From positions 43,680,001-43,744,000 of the forward strand of contig NC_134539.1 of NCBI RefSeq assembly GCF_050624435.1: a DNA stretch of 64,000 bases, written 5' to 3'. Numbering within the stretch: position 1 is the stretch's first letter; each line of letters starts with the position of its first letter. The translations under genes were made by a program, and so were the position numbers. The notes beneath the pieces are model-generated. The model was not told the origin of the DNA. It ran no database searches and saw nothing but the letters and a program-made list of their open reading frames with translations. Positions 46,885-57,789 of the stretch are shown one piece after another. The DNA comes from Tenrec ecaudatus. Its lineage: Eukaryota > Chordata > Mammalia > Afrosoricida > Tenrecidae.

Positions 46885-47268
46885 GCCAAATTGTGATGGT
46901 CTGTGTGTGACTGTGATACTAGACGCGAGGCCACCAGTGTTTCAGGTACTATCAGGGTCATCCTGGGAAAGCAGGCTTCAATGGAGCTTCCAAAGGACAG
47001 ACTAGAAGGATGAAATAGGCTCTCTACTTCTGAAGAATTAATGCCAGGAGAAATTATGAATAGTAGTGGAACATTGTCGGATAAAGTACCCAAAGATGAT
47101 TCCCCCAGGTTGGAAGGCACGGGAAATATGCACAGGGGCTGCAACAATGGACTCTTAATAGAACAAGGACCGTGAGGATAGTGTGAGACTGAGCAGCGTT
47201 TAGTTCTGTTGTGTGAAGAGTTGCTATAAGCCAGAGCTGACTCAACAGCACTTAACAACAACAACATA
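46885..47268 (+). mobile_element. Short RTE derivative: 5' end fused to 3' end
   Basis: The left part matches the RTE 5' untranslated region: 'actatcagggtcatcctgg', 'gtagtggaacattgtcgg', 'cccaggttggaaggcac'. Directly at about 47125 it continues as the RTE 3' end: 'aggaccgtgaggatagtg', 'cgtttagttctgttgtg', 'tgactcaacagcacttaac' and a CAACAACAACA tail. The whole coding region is missing. Total about 380 bp with both termini intact, the architecture of a non-autonomous partner. A one-off internal deletion is the alternative. Confidence 0.75.
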
Positions 47269-47279
47269 TACCCATGTGC

Positions 47280-48310
47280 ATGTGTGCTCAAAGGTGAAAA
47301 TAATATTTCCATCAAGACCGCAACGCTCAGACATCAAAGAACAAAAAATCATATCATTGTGTGCTCACCTCCATGATAGGATCGCTGAAGACAAATGGGT
47401 GCATAAGCAAATGTGGCAAAGAAAGCAGATGGTGCCCAGCTATCAAAAGATATAGTATCTGGGGTCTTAAAAGCTTGAAGGTAAACAAGCAGCCATCTAA
47501 CTCAGAAGCAACAAAGCTCACATGGAAGAAGCACACCAGCCAGTCTGATCACGAGGTGTTGAAGGAATCAGGTATCAGGCATTATCAGAACAAAAAATCT
47601 TACCATAGTGAATGAGGTGGGGAGTGTGGAGTGGAAACCCAAAGCCTATTTGTAGACCCAAAGCCTATTTGGAGACCACTGAACATCCCCTTAGAGAAGG
47701 GTCTCTGGGAGGAGACGAGCCAGTCAGAGTGAGATGTAGCAACGATGAAAAATACAACTTTCCTCTAGTTCCTAAATGCTTCCTCCCTCACCCCCTCACT
47801 CCCCAACTATCATGATCCCTATTCTACCTTGAAAGTCTGGCTAGACCAGAGAATGTACACTGGTCCAGATAGGAACTGGAAACACAAGGAATCCATGGTG
47901 GATGATCCCTTCAGGACCAGTGGTATGTGTAGTGATACTGGGAGGGTAGAGGGAGAGTGGGTTGGAAAGAGGGAACCAATTACAAGAATCTACATGTTAC
48001 ATCCTCCATGGGGGATGGACAACAGAAAAGTGGGTGAAGGGAGACGTCGGACAGGGCAAGATATGACAAAATAATAATTTATAAATTATGAAGGGTTCAT
48101 GAAGGAGGGAGGCGCGGGGAGGAAGGAGCAGGGAAGGAGGGGGAAAAATGAGGACCTGATGCCAGGGGCTTAAGTGGAGAGCAAATATTTTGAGAATGAT
48201 GAGGGCAATGCCTGTACAAATGTGCTTTACACAATTAATGTATGTATGGATTGTGATAAGAGTTGTATGAGCCCCTAATAAAAAAGGAAACTTTTTAATT
48301 AAAAAAAGAG
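47280..48310 (+). repeat. L1-3'UTR-like repeat, long copy
   Basis: Contains 'tgcataagcaaatgtggc', 'atctggggtcttaaaagc', 'cagccatctaactcagaag', then the same 3' blocks as 16203-16700 and ends 'gtatgagcccctaataaa' with an A-rich tail. A G-rich purine tract is at 48102-48150. The block 'caaaaaatc' with its context occurs at 47342 and 47591, a period of about 249 bp, which indicates an internal duplication shared with the copy at 55305-56275. Immediately downstream of an RTE tail. Confidence 0.65.
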
Positions 48311-48423
48311 AAAAAACAGATAAAGATAGAATAAGAAAAATTTTTAAAAGAGACTGCAATGCTTGTATACTTCCTTTTATATAGCAATCATTTTATATTA
48401 GTCCCTTAGAATGTCTTGAACCA

Positions 48424-48428
<5 letters not shown>

Positions 48429-48478
<50 letters not shown>

Positions 48479-48518
48479 CTTAGTATCCTCAATGAAGTAA
48501 ATATATATATATATATAT
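48429..48518. repeat. AT microsatellites
   Basis: Two TA runs, 48429-48474 and 48500-48518, separated by about 25 bases. The second is followed by a short T run. Confidence 0.95.
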
Positions 48519-48611
48519 TTTTTTTAAGAAATAGTAGTGTGGATACTCGCTTTTAAGATAAAGTTCAAATGAAACAAGATATGACTTTGAAAACCGTCTA
48601 CTCATACTTAC

Positions 48612-48763
48612 CTGCAGGGGAGACACCATGATCATGAAGGTGGTTTTCCCAGGGCGAGGCTTATCCATTGCACTCCGGATGTGCTGACCTCTGTGATTTT
48701 CCCAATTGGAGGAAACTCGACTGCAGAATTTGTGATAGTGGGGAACTGTGTCCATGCTTTCCC
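48612..48763 (-). CDS. Candidate internal exon of an unidentified gene
   Basis: On the minus strand a 152-nt block is preceded by a long pyrimidine tract and AATGCAG and followed by CAG|GTAAGTATG, a near-consensus donor. One frame is open throughout, giving 50 codons that begin ESMDTVPHYHKFCSRVSSNW and end KTTFMIMVSPLQ. The other two frames contain stops. Two leftover bases at the start and none at the end mean a phase-1 intron before and phase 0 after. No transposon is recognised in the block, while both flanks are intron-like with microsatellite and repeat DNA. I do not recognise the protein. Alternatives are a non-coding RNA exon or a chance pairing of splice signals; an open frame of 50 codons alone is weak support. 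Confidence 0.5.
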
Positions 48764-48799
48764 CTGCATTGAAAAGGAAAAGGAAAAAAAAGCAGTCTA

Positions 48800-50480
48800 C
48801 TCTGAGAAATATATATTGGCTTACATGAAGAAATAATTGAGTTATGTTTTTTTTTATAGAAGGACTAAGCAGATTTTTATGTCATTGAAGGACAGAGCAT
48901 ATAACAAAGTTAGGATCTGGACAAAGAGACTGATTTTATTGTTTTCAATGATTAAGAAGAAGTCCACAAATATTGGCTCTCTAGAGATATTTTGAATATT
49001 TTTGTGAACAAATGAAATAAAGAGTTGCATATTTTACTGTAATAAAAATATTAGAGAATGAGAAGATAAGGGTTTATTATGGGAATTCTATGTTTCTGAG
49101 ACCCTCACATCATTTGCATGCCTTGAACATTATAATAATAATAGGAAGATAAAAAATACAACCTATCATCTTCTTCCAGAGTGATCCAAATAGGTAATGA
49201 AAGTGGGTTTTCTTAATTGAGAATTAAAGTAAATCTTGTTTATTAGTATGCTAGAAAAAATGTTATAAATTAGGACTATTAAGGCTCTCCAATAAATGTG
49301 GTCACCCAATATCCCCAACCCTACTCCCACAAAAAGGAAGAGAACATAAATATGCAACACTAATTCCCCATGGCAGTGAAACAAATGGTCAAGTGGACCA
49401 GTGGCTATGGATGCAACCCATGTCACAAGGGATAAGTGACGGAGACGGACCTATTCCATTTCATTTACACCGTTCCATGGCCTGCTTCTATCTGTGCATA
49501 TTCCTCTGGGAGAGGCTGAAAAGAACCCTGCTGGCAGCGAGGAGGCCCTGAAGGAATACGGACATGATCGGGAAAGGCTGAATGAAGGGGGGTGGATGTG
49601 AGTGTATGGATTCCTGGATAAAGAAGTACGGAGGGAATGAGAGCTGGTGCTGGGAATGTGACTTGAACCATATTCAAAGAAAGACGCTTTACCACTTTGT
49701 CTTATGTGGCTTTGGTCAACCATGGAGACCACACACCAGACTTTTGGCAACTATATTATTCATAGTCACTCCACTCATTGTTTCAAGACTACTGCTCCAA
49801 GTTTCTATGTGGGAGAAATTGAATTGATCAAGAATTCCTACCTCACTCTGCTGAAGCCAGAAGACAGGGTCGCATGGTACCACCCAGCCACCTAGGTTCT
49901 ACCAAATACTTCGAGATACTCAGAGGACGGAAGACATCGCATGTTCCCTTAAAGCATGTTTGCATATATGATAGAAATTAGGTTCTTAGCATGATGAAAG
50001 AAAAAAGACATTAAATTATTTCCATGGGTTAAAATGTGGCAATGTGTTCCAGCAATTCATACCCCACTGCTCATAATAGTCCCCCAGGGGAGGAAGTACT
50101 GCTTCTGCTTTATAAACAAAGTACCGGGCATCGGCCATGGCCGCATGGCTGTTAATCCTTGATCTCAGGCAGATGTTGCCACCAATAGCTACACGTTCCC
50201 CATCCTCGCCATGGGGTTGCTTGACACCGCATGCAGGGAACTACTGACCTTGAAGATCACTCTACTTGGAATTACAAATTTCTTCCTGGCAAGAAAGCAG
50301 GAAGCTCCTGATACGGTCCAGTTCACGTCTGCCTCTTTCTGAGACAAGTAGGTCTTCCTCAAGTTCTTTTCATGATTGGATTTCATCCCTAAAGGCCAAA
50401 ATTTAGGTCACTTATGTCTATGAATTTCAGTTTCATTTTACCTGCTTAATTAACTTTAATGCAGTGCATTTGGGGTGCCA
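48800..50480. other. Intron-like unassigned sequence
   Basis: No recognised transposon. The stretches at 49440-49620 and 50090-50400 are GC-balanced and could be conserved, but have no clear splice-bounded frame. Confidence 0.4.
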
Positions 50481-50499
50481 AGTCCTCAGCCAAGGTGCA

Positions 50500-50950
50500 T
50501 GCTATTTAAAAGCTGACCCTGCCCTCACGGAGCGCACAATCCAGCAGAAGCAATGAGATGTGAGCATAAATAACCACCATGCAAGGCAAGCCCAGGTAAA
50601 TGCCATCTTACAAAAATACTTTTGGAGGAAAGTAGAAATTTTATAAAGGAGCAACCAGGTAAGTAACTATAGATGGGTAATATTTGACTTGGAGCTGAAA
50701 GAAGAGACTGGAGTGAACTGTATGGGGCTGAAAGAAGGCATTCCCTGCAGGGCCGGGAGGGAGGCCTATGAGGAGAGACCTGACGACATTAATCAGGGGT
50801 CAGGGCAGGGAACAGCAAGAAGGGTGGTGTTGCTGCCGGTAGCGAAGAATTGGTGCTGTAAGTTGTTCTCCTTTCTGACATTGACATTTGAGAGTCTGAT
50901 TGGCTTCCTAGCTATTCTCAGAATTGGCCGTGGCAACCTTTGAGGCAGGT
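50500..50950 (+). repeat. Ancient eutherian repeat fragment
   Basis: 'ctgccctcacggagcgcac' and the later 'ggcattccctgcaggg', 'gggcagggaacagcaag' match the same old family as the window start. Strongly diverged. Confidence 0.45.
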
Positions 50951-51489
50951 GCAAGGCTCAGTATTTCTGACCTTGTGCCGTCTTTTTCCTTTTGATGAAT
51001 CTCTGGATGCATGAAATCCAGCTCCTCTCCCCGCACTGTTATCAAACCTCATACTTGCATTCAAAATGGGGGTCAAAAAAAGAGAAGAAAGGGGCAATTG
51101 ATTTGTATGTTTCAGTCATTTCCTTGGGAACACGCTGAGCTTTTACTCTGGGGTGACTGTGAAGGAGACCCTGGCTGTGATTCGATCTGTCAGATAGTGA
51201 CTGTGTTACACGAGGTGCCTAGGGAAATAAAGCCACGGACAATTGCCGATGTCGGCATGACCAGAGAGCTGACTGCTGAGCAGCACAATAATAGGTGAGC
51301 TTGTGTGCCTGTGTACAAGAACCACTTGGTTAAGACTTGGCAGGGTGTTCTAGATTTGAATCAGCGTTGGCAGATCTCTAAAGCCTCTATTCAAATCTCA
51401 GATTATGAGACTCAATACAGAGGCAGGGACACATAGTGAAATCATGTCTGATGGTAACCTAGAGAGTCTAGGGAGGTCCCATCTTGTGT

Positions 51490-51990
51490 ACTTCTGTTCC
51501 AAACACCATGCCACTTCCAGAGTGATCTTTCTGAAGCGTGAATCAGACTACATCCTCCTCCTTGTGCAACTTCAAAATTTCAACGTCTCCCATTTAAGTA
51601 CAGGACAAAGTCCAAGGATTGCCTGGAGTTGCCAAGAGTGGATGTTTCAGCAGCAATCAAGTGGTATCCATTCCTGCATGCATCTTCCTGCTTAAAGAGC
51701 CCTTCCTCATACTGACCCCACACATGCACAGTGGTGGACAATGTTCCCTTCACCCTCACCTTCAACCTAACTCTTGGTCTTTAAGGTGTAGGTCGGGCCG
51801 CCTTTCCTACTCCAGTAGTTCAGCATGGTGCCATGTTTCGACTGAGCCCTTAATGTATTTAATTATAAATAAATATGGTGATTTCTTCAAAGCAGTTTAT
51901 GTAAACTCTTCAGAATCTAGTACTGGGTTTTATTAATCTTTGAATCTCCATCGACTAATACAATATCTGGCACAGTACTGTATACAATGA
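51490..51990 (+). repeat. L2 LINE 3' region
   Basis: 'agtgatctttctgaagcg', 'aggacaaagtccaaggatt' and 'cttcctgcttaaagagccc' follow the order of the L2 3' region; the end near 51960 ('caatatctggcacagtac') fits its terminus. Confidence 0.65.
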
Positions 51991-52333
51991 ATGTTAATTG
52001 CACAAATACTGGGTGGGAAGTAGGTGGGTGTATAAGAAGTAGGGAAATCCCACTAACTTATTTACTTTGCAGAAGAAGCTACTGAAAAGCAAAAACCCAT
52101 CGCTACAGTAATGTATAAAACTGCTGGCTGAGCACCTTATTCCTAATGTGATACTCAGTGCTGCCTTTTAGCACACCTCAGAAAGAAGCTATTGTCTCCT
52201 GAACGCCAACATGAAAAAGATTTGGAACTAAACAGCTCTAAAGAACTTAAGTACATCCAGATTTCATTACGTGTGTCTTCCCCGTAGTCTGGGTCACATA
52301 ATCTGTTTTCTAACAGAAAAACTGTAAGAATAC

Positions 52334-52371
52334 TGTTGTTGTTATTGTTGTTGTTGTTGTTGTTGTTGTTT
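52334..52371. repeat. (GTT)n microsatellite at the RTE tail
   Basis: About 12 GTT units with one ATT interruption. This is the antisense form of the CAA-type tail usual for RTE and AfroSINE elements here. Confidence 0.9.
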
Positions 52372-53275
52372 GCCATTGAGTGGGCTGTGACCAATACTGA
52401 CCCTATACACAACAGCTGCTCTTTTTAAGAGCAAGTTTCAGAAATTCTTCTGACATCCACTTGGATCTTTCCTCTCGTTCTTGTCTTTTTAATGATCTCT
52501 TCTTTGTTCATGAATGATGAACTTGATGTCCTCCCACAGTTCATCGAGTCTTCTGCTATTAGTATTCAGTGCAGAAAATCTGTTCTTGAGATGTTCCCAA
52601 AGTCCAGGTGGGACAGACTCCAGATTATGTTTTGGCTATCATTGTTTGGATTTTCTTCAGCTTCAACCTGAACTTGCAGATGAGCTGATGATCTGTTCCA
52701 CACTTCGCCCCTAACCTGGTTTTAGCTGCTGATACTGACAATGAGCCTCTTCCCCGTTTCTTCCCACTGATGTAGTCAATTTGTTCTCTGTGTCTTCCAT
52801 CTGGAGAAGTCCATGTGTGTAAGTCACCTTTTGTGTAGATGAAAAAAAAGGTATTTGCGATGAAAAAGTCATTGGCCTCGCAAAATTCTATCATGAGATC
52901 TCCAGCTTCATTTCTCTCGCCAAAGCTGTATTTTCCAAGTACTTGTTCCTTCCAACTTTTGCATTCCAACTGCCTATAATTAACAAGGCACCTTGATTGC
53001 ATGTTTCATCAATGTCAGAATGAAGGTGTTCAAATTCTTCAAGTTCTTCGTCACGGGTCCTTGAGGTTGGTGCATACATTTGAATAGGAGTTTTATGGAT
53101 TGGGTTTACTTGATTGAGGATAGATAGAATCTTAGCACTCCGAGCACTGTGCTTCAGGAGAGACCTTGGGATGTCCTTTCTGACAGTGAATGCAGGGCCC
53201 ATCATCTTGATTCTGTCGTCCTCACCCTAGTAAGCCATAGGATTATTCTCATTCAAAATGGCTAAGACCAATCCA
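52334..53275 (-). mobile_element. RTE (BovB-clade) LINE, endonuclease region with detached 3' tail
   Basis: A GTT microsatellite (52334-52371) and 50 bases of antisense RTE 3' end ('gccattgagtgggctgtg') join directly at about 52420 to the mid-element, so C-terminal and RT regions are deleted. The endonuclease is the best preserved in the window: minus frames 52625-53002 and 52891-53205 give IEFCEANDFFIANTFF, HTWTSPDGRHREQIDYI and GTDHQL, matching the APE-type catalytic Asp and His blocks. Wording differs from the other copies (FTVRKDIPRSLLKHSA, NPIHKTPIQMYAPT), suggesting another subfamily. Still frameshifted. Confidence 0.82.
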
Positions 53276-53379
53276 TTTCAGTTCACTTGAATAATGAGCA
53301 GGTAAACGTAAAATCCTTGCTGCAACTTCTTTGGACTTTTCTCAACAAAGCAGTTGTCAATTTTCTTAAGACTTCTTTC

Positions 53380-53815
53380 TAGTAATTCCTTGTGATTGTC
53401 CTGCTCCCTTTAAAAATATTTATCAAGATTACCCCCTTTAAGATCCCCTCTCCTCCAGTGTTGCCATCACCTGCTGAGCTTCTCTGACAGTCTTGAACTT
53501 AACTCACCCAACAGATCACCTCAGAAGCCACCGTTTTGTTTGGACTTTTCAAAAAGACATTAGAAGAAACCCTGGTATCACAGTGGGCTACACATTGAGC
53601 TGCTAACCCAAGGTCAGAGGTTCAAAGGCACCAGTTGCTGTGAAGGACAAAGATGAAGTTCTCTGCTCCATAAAGATTCGAGTTTTCTGAAATCCTAGGG
53701 AGCAGATTTCTTGGGGACAGTGTATGTCTGAGAGAACTTGTCTGCAGCCATCCAGTGCTTGCAGAGACATGTTTCAACACATGTGGTTTGTCTTAAAGTA
53801 GTATGGACTGGAAAC
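53380..53815 (+). repeat. LTR-like repeat, second copy, split by an AfroSINE
   Basis: Counterpart of 19650-20010: 'cttgtgattgtcctgctcc', 'atcaagattaccccct', 'gagagaacttgtctgcagcc' and 'gcagagacatgtttcaac' in the same order, with a SINE between them. The segment after the SINE (53720-53815) completes the match. Confidence 0.5.
53562..53718 (+). repeat. AfroSINE
   Basis: 'aaaccctggtatcacagtgg', 'gctgctaacccaaggtcag' and 'gttcaaaggcaccagttg' form the tRNA-like head; 'tccataaagattcgag' the middle. The 3' body is shortened. Confidence 0.75.
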
Positions 53816-54199
53816 CCAAAAGTAAAGTCTTTTTTACCTACCTATATATTGCTGTCATCTGCTCTTGGGGCAACTTCCAACTCATTATGGCTCTATGTAA
53901 AACGTAACAAAACACTGCCTGGTTCTGCAACATCCCCACTCCTGGTGGAACCCATTGTGGCAGTCACTCTGTCCATCCATCTTCTTGAGAGTCGTCCTCT
54001 TTGTTCAATGATCCTGTAGGTAACCAAGCATGATGGCTTTCTCCAGGGACTGATAGCAAGTCTAAAGCACATCAGACACCTGTCCCCATCCCCACTTCTA
54101 CAGAGCATTCTGCCTGTACTTCTTTCAACACTTTTTTTGTCCTTTGGCACACAGTTCATAGTGCAATTAATATTCTTCACCAACACCCATAATTCAAAA

Positions 54200-54312
54200 G
54201 AAATGAACCCACCAGCCTCTCTGTAGGGAAAGATGAGGCTGTCTGCCCTGTAAAGATTCATGGTCTCTCTCCATGATCGCTATAAGTCAGATTTACCGTA
54301 ATGGCAGTAGAT
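54200..54312 (+). repeat. AfroSINE, 5' truncated, inside the RTE
   Basis: 'gaacccaccagcctctctg', 'aaagatgaggctgtctgc' and 'atcgctataagtcagattt' are the sense SINE body. It interrupts the RTE between 'acacccataattcaaaag' and 'acggcataccttagttg'. Confidence 0.75.
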
Positions 54313-55304
54313 AAACGGCATACCTTAGTTGTCAAAATGATATCTTGGCTTTTTAACACTTTAGGAAGATCTTTTGAAGTAGGTTTATCCCATAGACTGT
54401 ATCTTTCTGATTTCTAACTACAGCTTCCATGGGCATTGATTTTGGCTACAGATAAAATTAAATCACTGACAACTTAAATATTTTCTCGGCTTATTATAAT
54501 GTTGCTTATTGGAGCAACTGTAAATTTTTGTTTTCTTCATATTGAAGCTGTAATCGTTTATCTTTATCAGTAAGTCCATTGATGATACTTGTTTCACAAC
54601 CCATTTTAAATCTGTCTTGAATCCCTGGCATTTCTCTGTCCATGCATTGCCATAACTCTTTAAATGATCTTCAGGAGAATTTTACTTGTGTGTGATTTTA
54701 ATAAAATCTTTGATAATTTCTGAATTTTGTTGGATCACCTTTTTCAGAATCTGCTAAAAAATTGGCCTCTTCCAGTTGGTTAAAGCTATCTTTCAACACT
54801 TAGGGTAGACAAGTGAGTATTTCCAGCATTGATTCCATTGGTAATCCATGAACTCCTGGAACCTTATTTGTCACCAATACCTTAAGTGCATCTTGGACCT
54901 GCTAGGTTCTTGGCAATATACTACCTTCTGAAATGGTTAAATGTCTGCCAATTCTTTTTATTATAGTTATTCTGTGTATTCTTTCCATATTTTCAATGCT
55001 TCCTGCATCATTCAATATTTTCCTCATAGAATCTTTCGATATTGCAACTCAAGTCTTAAAGTTTTTATTAATTTCTTTCCATTTGAGAGATTGCATGCAT
55101 GCTTTCCCTTTGGGTTTTCTAACTCCATATCTTTGCACATTTCCCTGTAATACTTTACTTTGCATTGCTGCCATTTGAAATCCTCTCTTCAGCATTTACT
55201 CTATCATTTCTCCCTTCCATCTCAGTTATTGTACACAAGAGCAACTTTCAGAGTTTCTTTTGATATATATTTTAATATTTTATTTCTTTTTTATTTTGGG
55301 TAAT

Positions 55305-56275
55305 ACTGATTTTTAAAAATCATTTTATTGGGGGCTCATACAACTCAAGTTGTGTAAAGCACACCTGTACATTCGTTGTCCTCATCATTCTCAAAACATT
55401 TGCTCTCCACTTAAGCCTTTGGCATCAACTCCTCATTTTCCCCCTCCCTCCCCACTCCTCCTTCCCTCAAGAACCCTTAATAATTTATAAATTATTATTT
55501 TGTCATTTCTTACACTGTCCTACATGTCCCTTCACCCACTTTTTGTTGTCCATCCCCCAAGGAGGAGGTTATATGTAGATCCTCATAATCGGTTCCCCCT
55601 TTCCAACCCACCTTTCCTCCACCCTCCTGTATCACCACTCCCAGCACTGGTCATGAAAGGATCATCTGTCCTGGATTCCCTGTGTTTCCATTTCCTATCT
55701 ATACCAATGTACATCCTCTGGTCTAGCCATATTTGTAAGGTAGAATTGGGATCATGATGGGGGGTGGGGTGGGGGAGGAAGCATTCAGGAACTAGAGGAG
55801 ATGTTTATGTTTCATCGTAGCTCCACTGCACCCTGACTGACTTGTCTCCTCCCCACACCCCTTCTGTAAGGGAATATACCTTCTGTAAGGGAATGTGCCT
55901 GCAAATGGGCTTTGGGATCCCAATCTGCACTCCCCCTCATTCACAATAATTTGATTTTTTGTTCTTTGATGCCTAATACCTGATCTCTTCTACACCTTGT
56001 GGTCACACAGGCTGGTGTGCTTCCTGTAGGCTTTGTTGCTTCTGAGCTAGATGGCTGCTTGTTTGCCATCAAGCCTTTAAGACCCCGGATGCTATATCAT
56101 TTGATAGCCGGGCACCATCAATTTTCTTCACCACATTTGCTTATGCACCCTTTGGTCTTCAGTGATCATATCGGGGAGGTGAGCACACATGATATGATTT
56201 TTTTTGTTCTTTGATTCCTGATAACTGATCCCTTCAGCACCTCGTGATCACACAGGCTGGTGTGCTTCTTCCATG
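55305..56275 (-). mobile_element. L1-3'UTR-like repeat inserted in the RTE
   Basis: The + strand begins 'aaatcattttattggggg' and 'tcatacaactcaagttgtg', the antisense end of the family, and finishes 'ctggtgtgcttcttccatg'. The word 'atattttaat' is present on both sides (about 55268 and 56277), a plausible 10-bp target duplication. An internal duplication with period about 245 bp is seen: 'gttctttgat' at 55961 and 56206 with long matching context. 5' truncated within the duplicated part. Confidence 0.65.
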
Positions 56276-56571
56276 ATATTTTAATTTTCTCTAATTCAAT
56301 GAATAACCTTTTGTTTTCTTCATATTTGGTGTTCTTGATGTCACCCCACCACTTATCTGATCATTAGTGTTTGTTGCATCAAATATATTCTTGAAATGTT
56401 CTCTAGATTCATGGAAAGTAACCACAAGGTGATAATTTGGCTCTCCTGGACTGTTTCAATTTTCTTCAACTTCAACTAGAGTCTGTTCCACAGTTGGCCC
56501 TAAACTTTGTTCTGAGTGATGATATTGAGCTTCCCCATCATCTGGCTCCACCAAAGGGGGTTAAAAAACAA

Positions 56572-56782
56572 AGCAAAACAAAACTCACTGCCATCCAATT
56601 AATTTTGACTCATTGGAACCCTATCAGGGAGGGTAAAACTGCCCCTGTGAGTTTCCAAGACTGTGAAACTTCACAGGAGTAAACAGCCCAGTTTTTTCCC
56701 CATGGAATGGTGGTGATTTCCAACCACTGACTTTGTAGATTGCAGCTCAAAGTGTAACCACTACACCATCAGGGCTCCTTTC
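56572..56782 (-). repeat. AfroSINE inside the RTE
   Basis: 'aactcactgccatccaatt', 'gtaaaactgcccctgtg', 'ccatggaatggtggtgatt' and 'gtgtaaccactacaccatc' cover the whole SINE on the minus strand, in the endonuclease region. Confidence 0.85.
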
Positions 56783-57789
56783 TCTCTCCATAGATGTAGT
56801 TGATTTTACTCCTGTCTATTCCATTGATAGTTGCTATTTATGTTATTGAAAACAGGTTTTGGCAATGAAGCCATTGTTGGTCTTGCAAAGTTCAATCCTG
56901 TGACCTTCAGTATTGCTTCTGTAATGAAGGCCATGTTTCCCAACTGCTGATTGTTCTTTGTTCCAGCTTTCCTACTTCAATCACCAGTAATTATCAATAG
57001 ACCTTTATCACGTATTTGATCAATTGAAGGCTGCAGAAGTTGGTTTAAAAAAAACTCAATTTCATCATCTTTGACATTAGTGATGGGTGAATAAGTTTGA
57101 ATAATAGTCATGTGAACTGGACTTCTTTGTAGGTGTATGGATTTTGCCTTAGTGCCGAAAGTGTTGTACTTCAAGATAGATCTTGCAATGTTCTTTTTGG
57201 CCATAAATGCAACAACACTCCTCTACAAGTTGTTATTCCTGGAAAAATAGATCCTATGATTCTCTAATTCAAAATGGCCAATACCAGTCCAGTTTAGCTT
57301 GCTAAGGACTAGAATATCAATCTTTATGTGTTGTAACTCGTTTTTCATGACCTTCAGTTTTCTGAGCTTCCTGTTTTGTGTATTCAACATTCCATTCCTG
57401 TTACTAATTAGTGATTCAACCGTTTCTTTTCAATAATATTAGTAGTGAATGGCCTATAAGCTATAGTACGTTCAGGGAATTAAGGTAAATTCAAATGTGA
57501 GGAGGTGGATATGCCCCAGTTGTGTTGTGAGTGCCTTCCAACCTGAGAGTCTCTTCCTTCAGAACTGGACCAGACAGTGTCCACCGCTATCCATGAGATT
57601 TTCTGTGGCTAATGTTTTCAGCAGCTGACTGTCCTTCCTTCTTCCTATTCACTCTTAGTCTAGAAATCGCACTGAAATCTTCCCACTATGGATGACCCTG
57701 CTGGTATTTAAATAATGATGGCATAGCTTCCTGAATTGCAGCAACATGTGAACCATCACTGTCTGACAAACTGATATATTATACTTTTA

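Larger units (their letters stand above)
53848..57785 (-). mobile_element. RTE (BovB-clade) LINE, near full length, carrying three insertions
   Basis: The antisense 3' end starts about 53848 ('gcaacttccaactcattatg'). C-terminal coding text is readable at 53893-54261 (SRRWMDRVTATMG on the minus strand). RT and linker run to 55262. After a 1-kb L1-3'UTR-like insertion, the element resumes at 56276 ('ccatgatattttaattttc') and passes through the endonuclease, where minus frame 56977-57204 reads SILKYNTFGTKAKSIHLQRS. It finishes in the 5' untranslated part ('acctgagagtctcttcc', 'atggatgaccctgctgg') near 57785. AfroSINEs lie at 54200-54312 and 56572-56782. Removing insertions leaves about 2.6 kb. 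Numerous stops. Confidence 0.87.

Noticed and set aside
46821..47315. 164-codon minus-strand frame
   Set aside because: Lies antisense across the short RTE derivative and its flank; the sense-strand repeat explains the sequence.
50189..50386. Possible minus-strand exon in a balanced-composition stretch
   Set aside because: No pyrimidine tract or donor at suitable ends.
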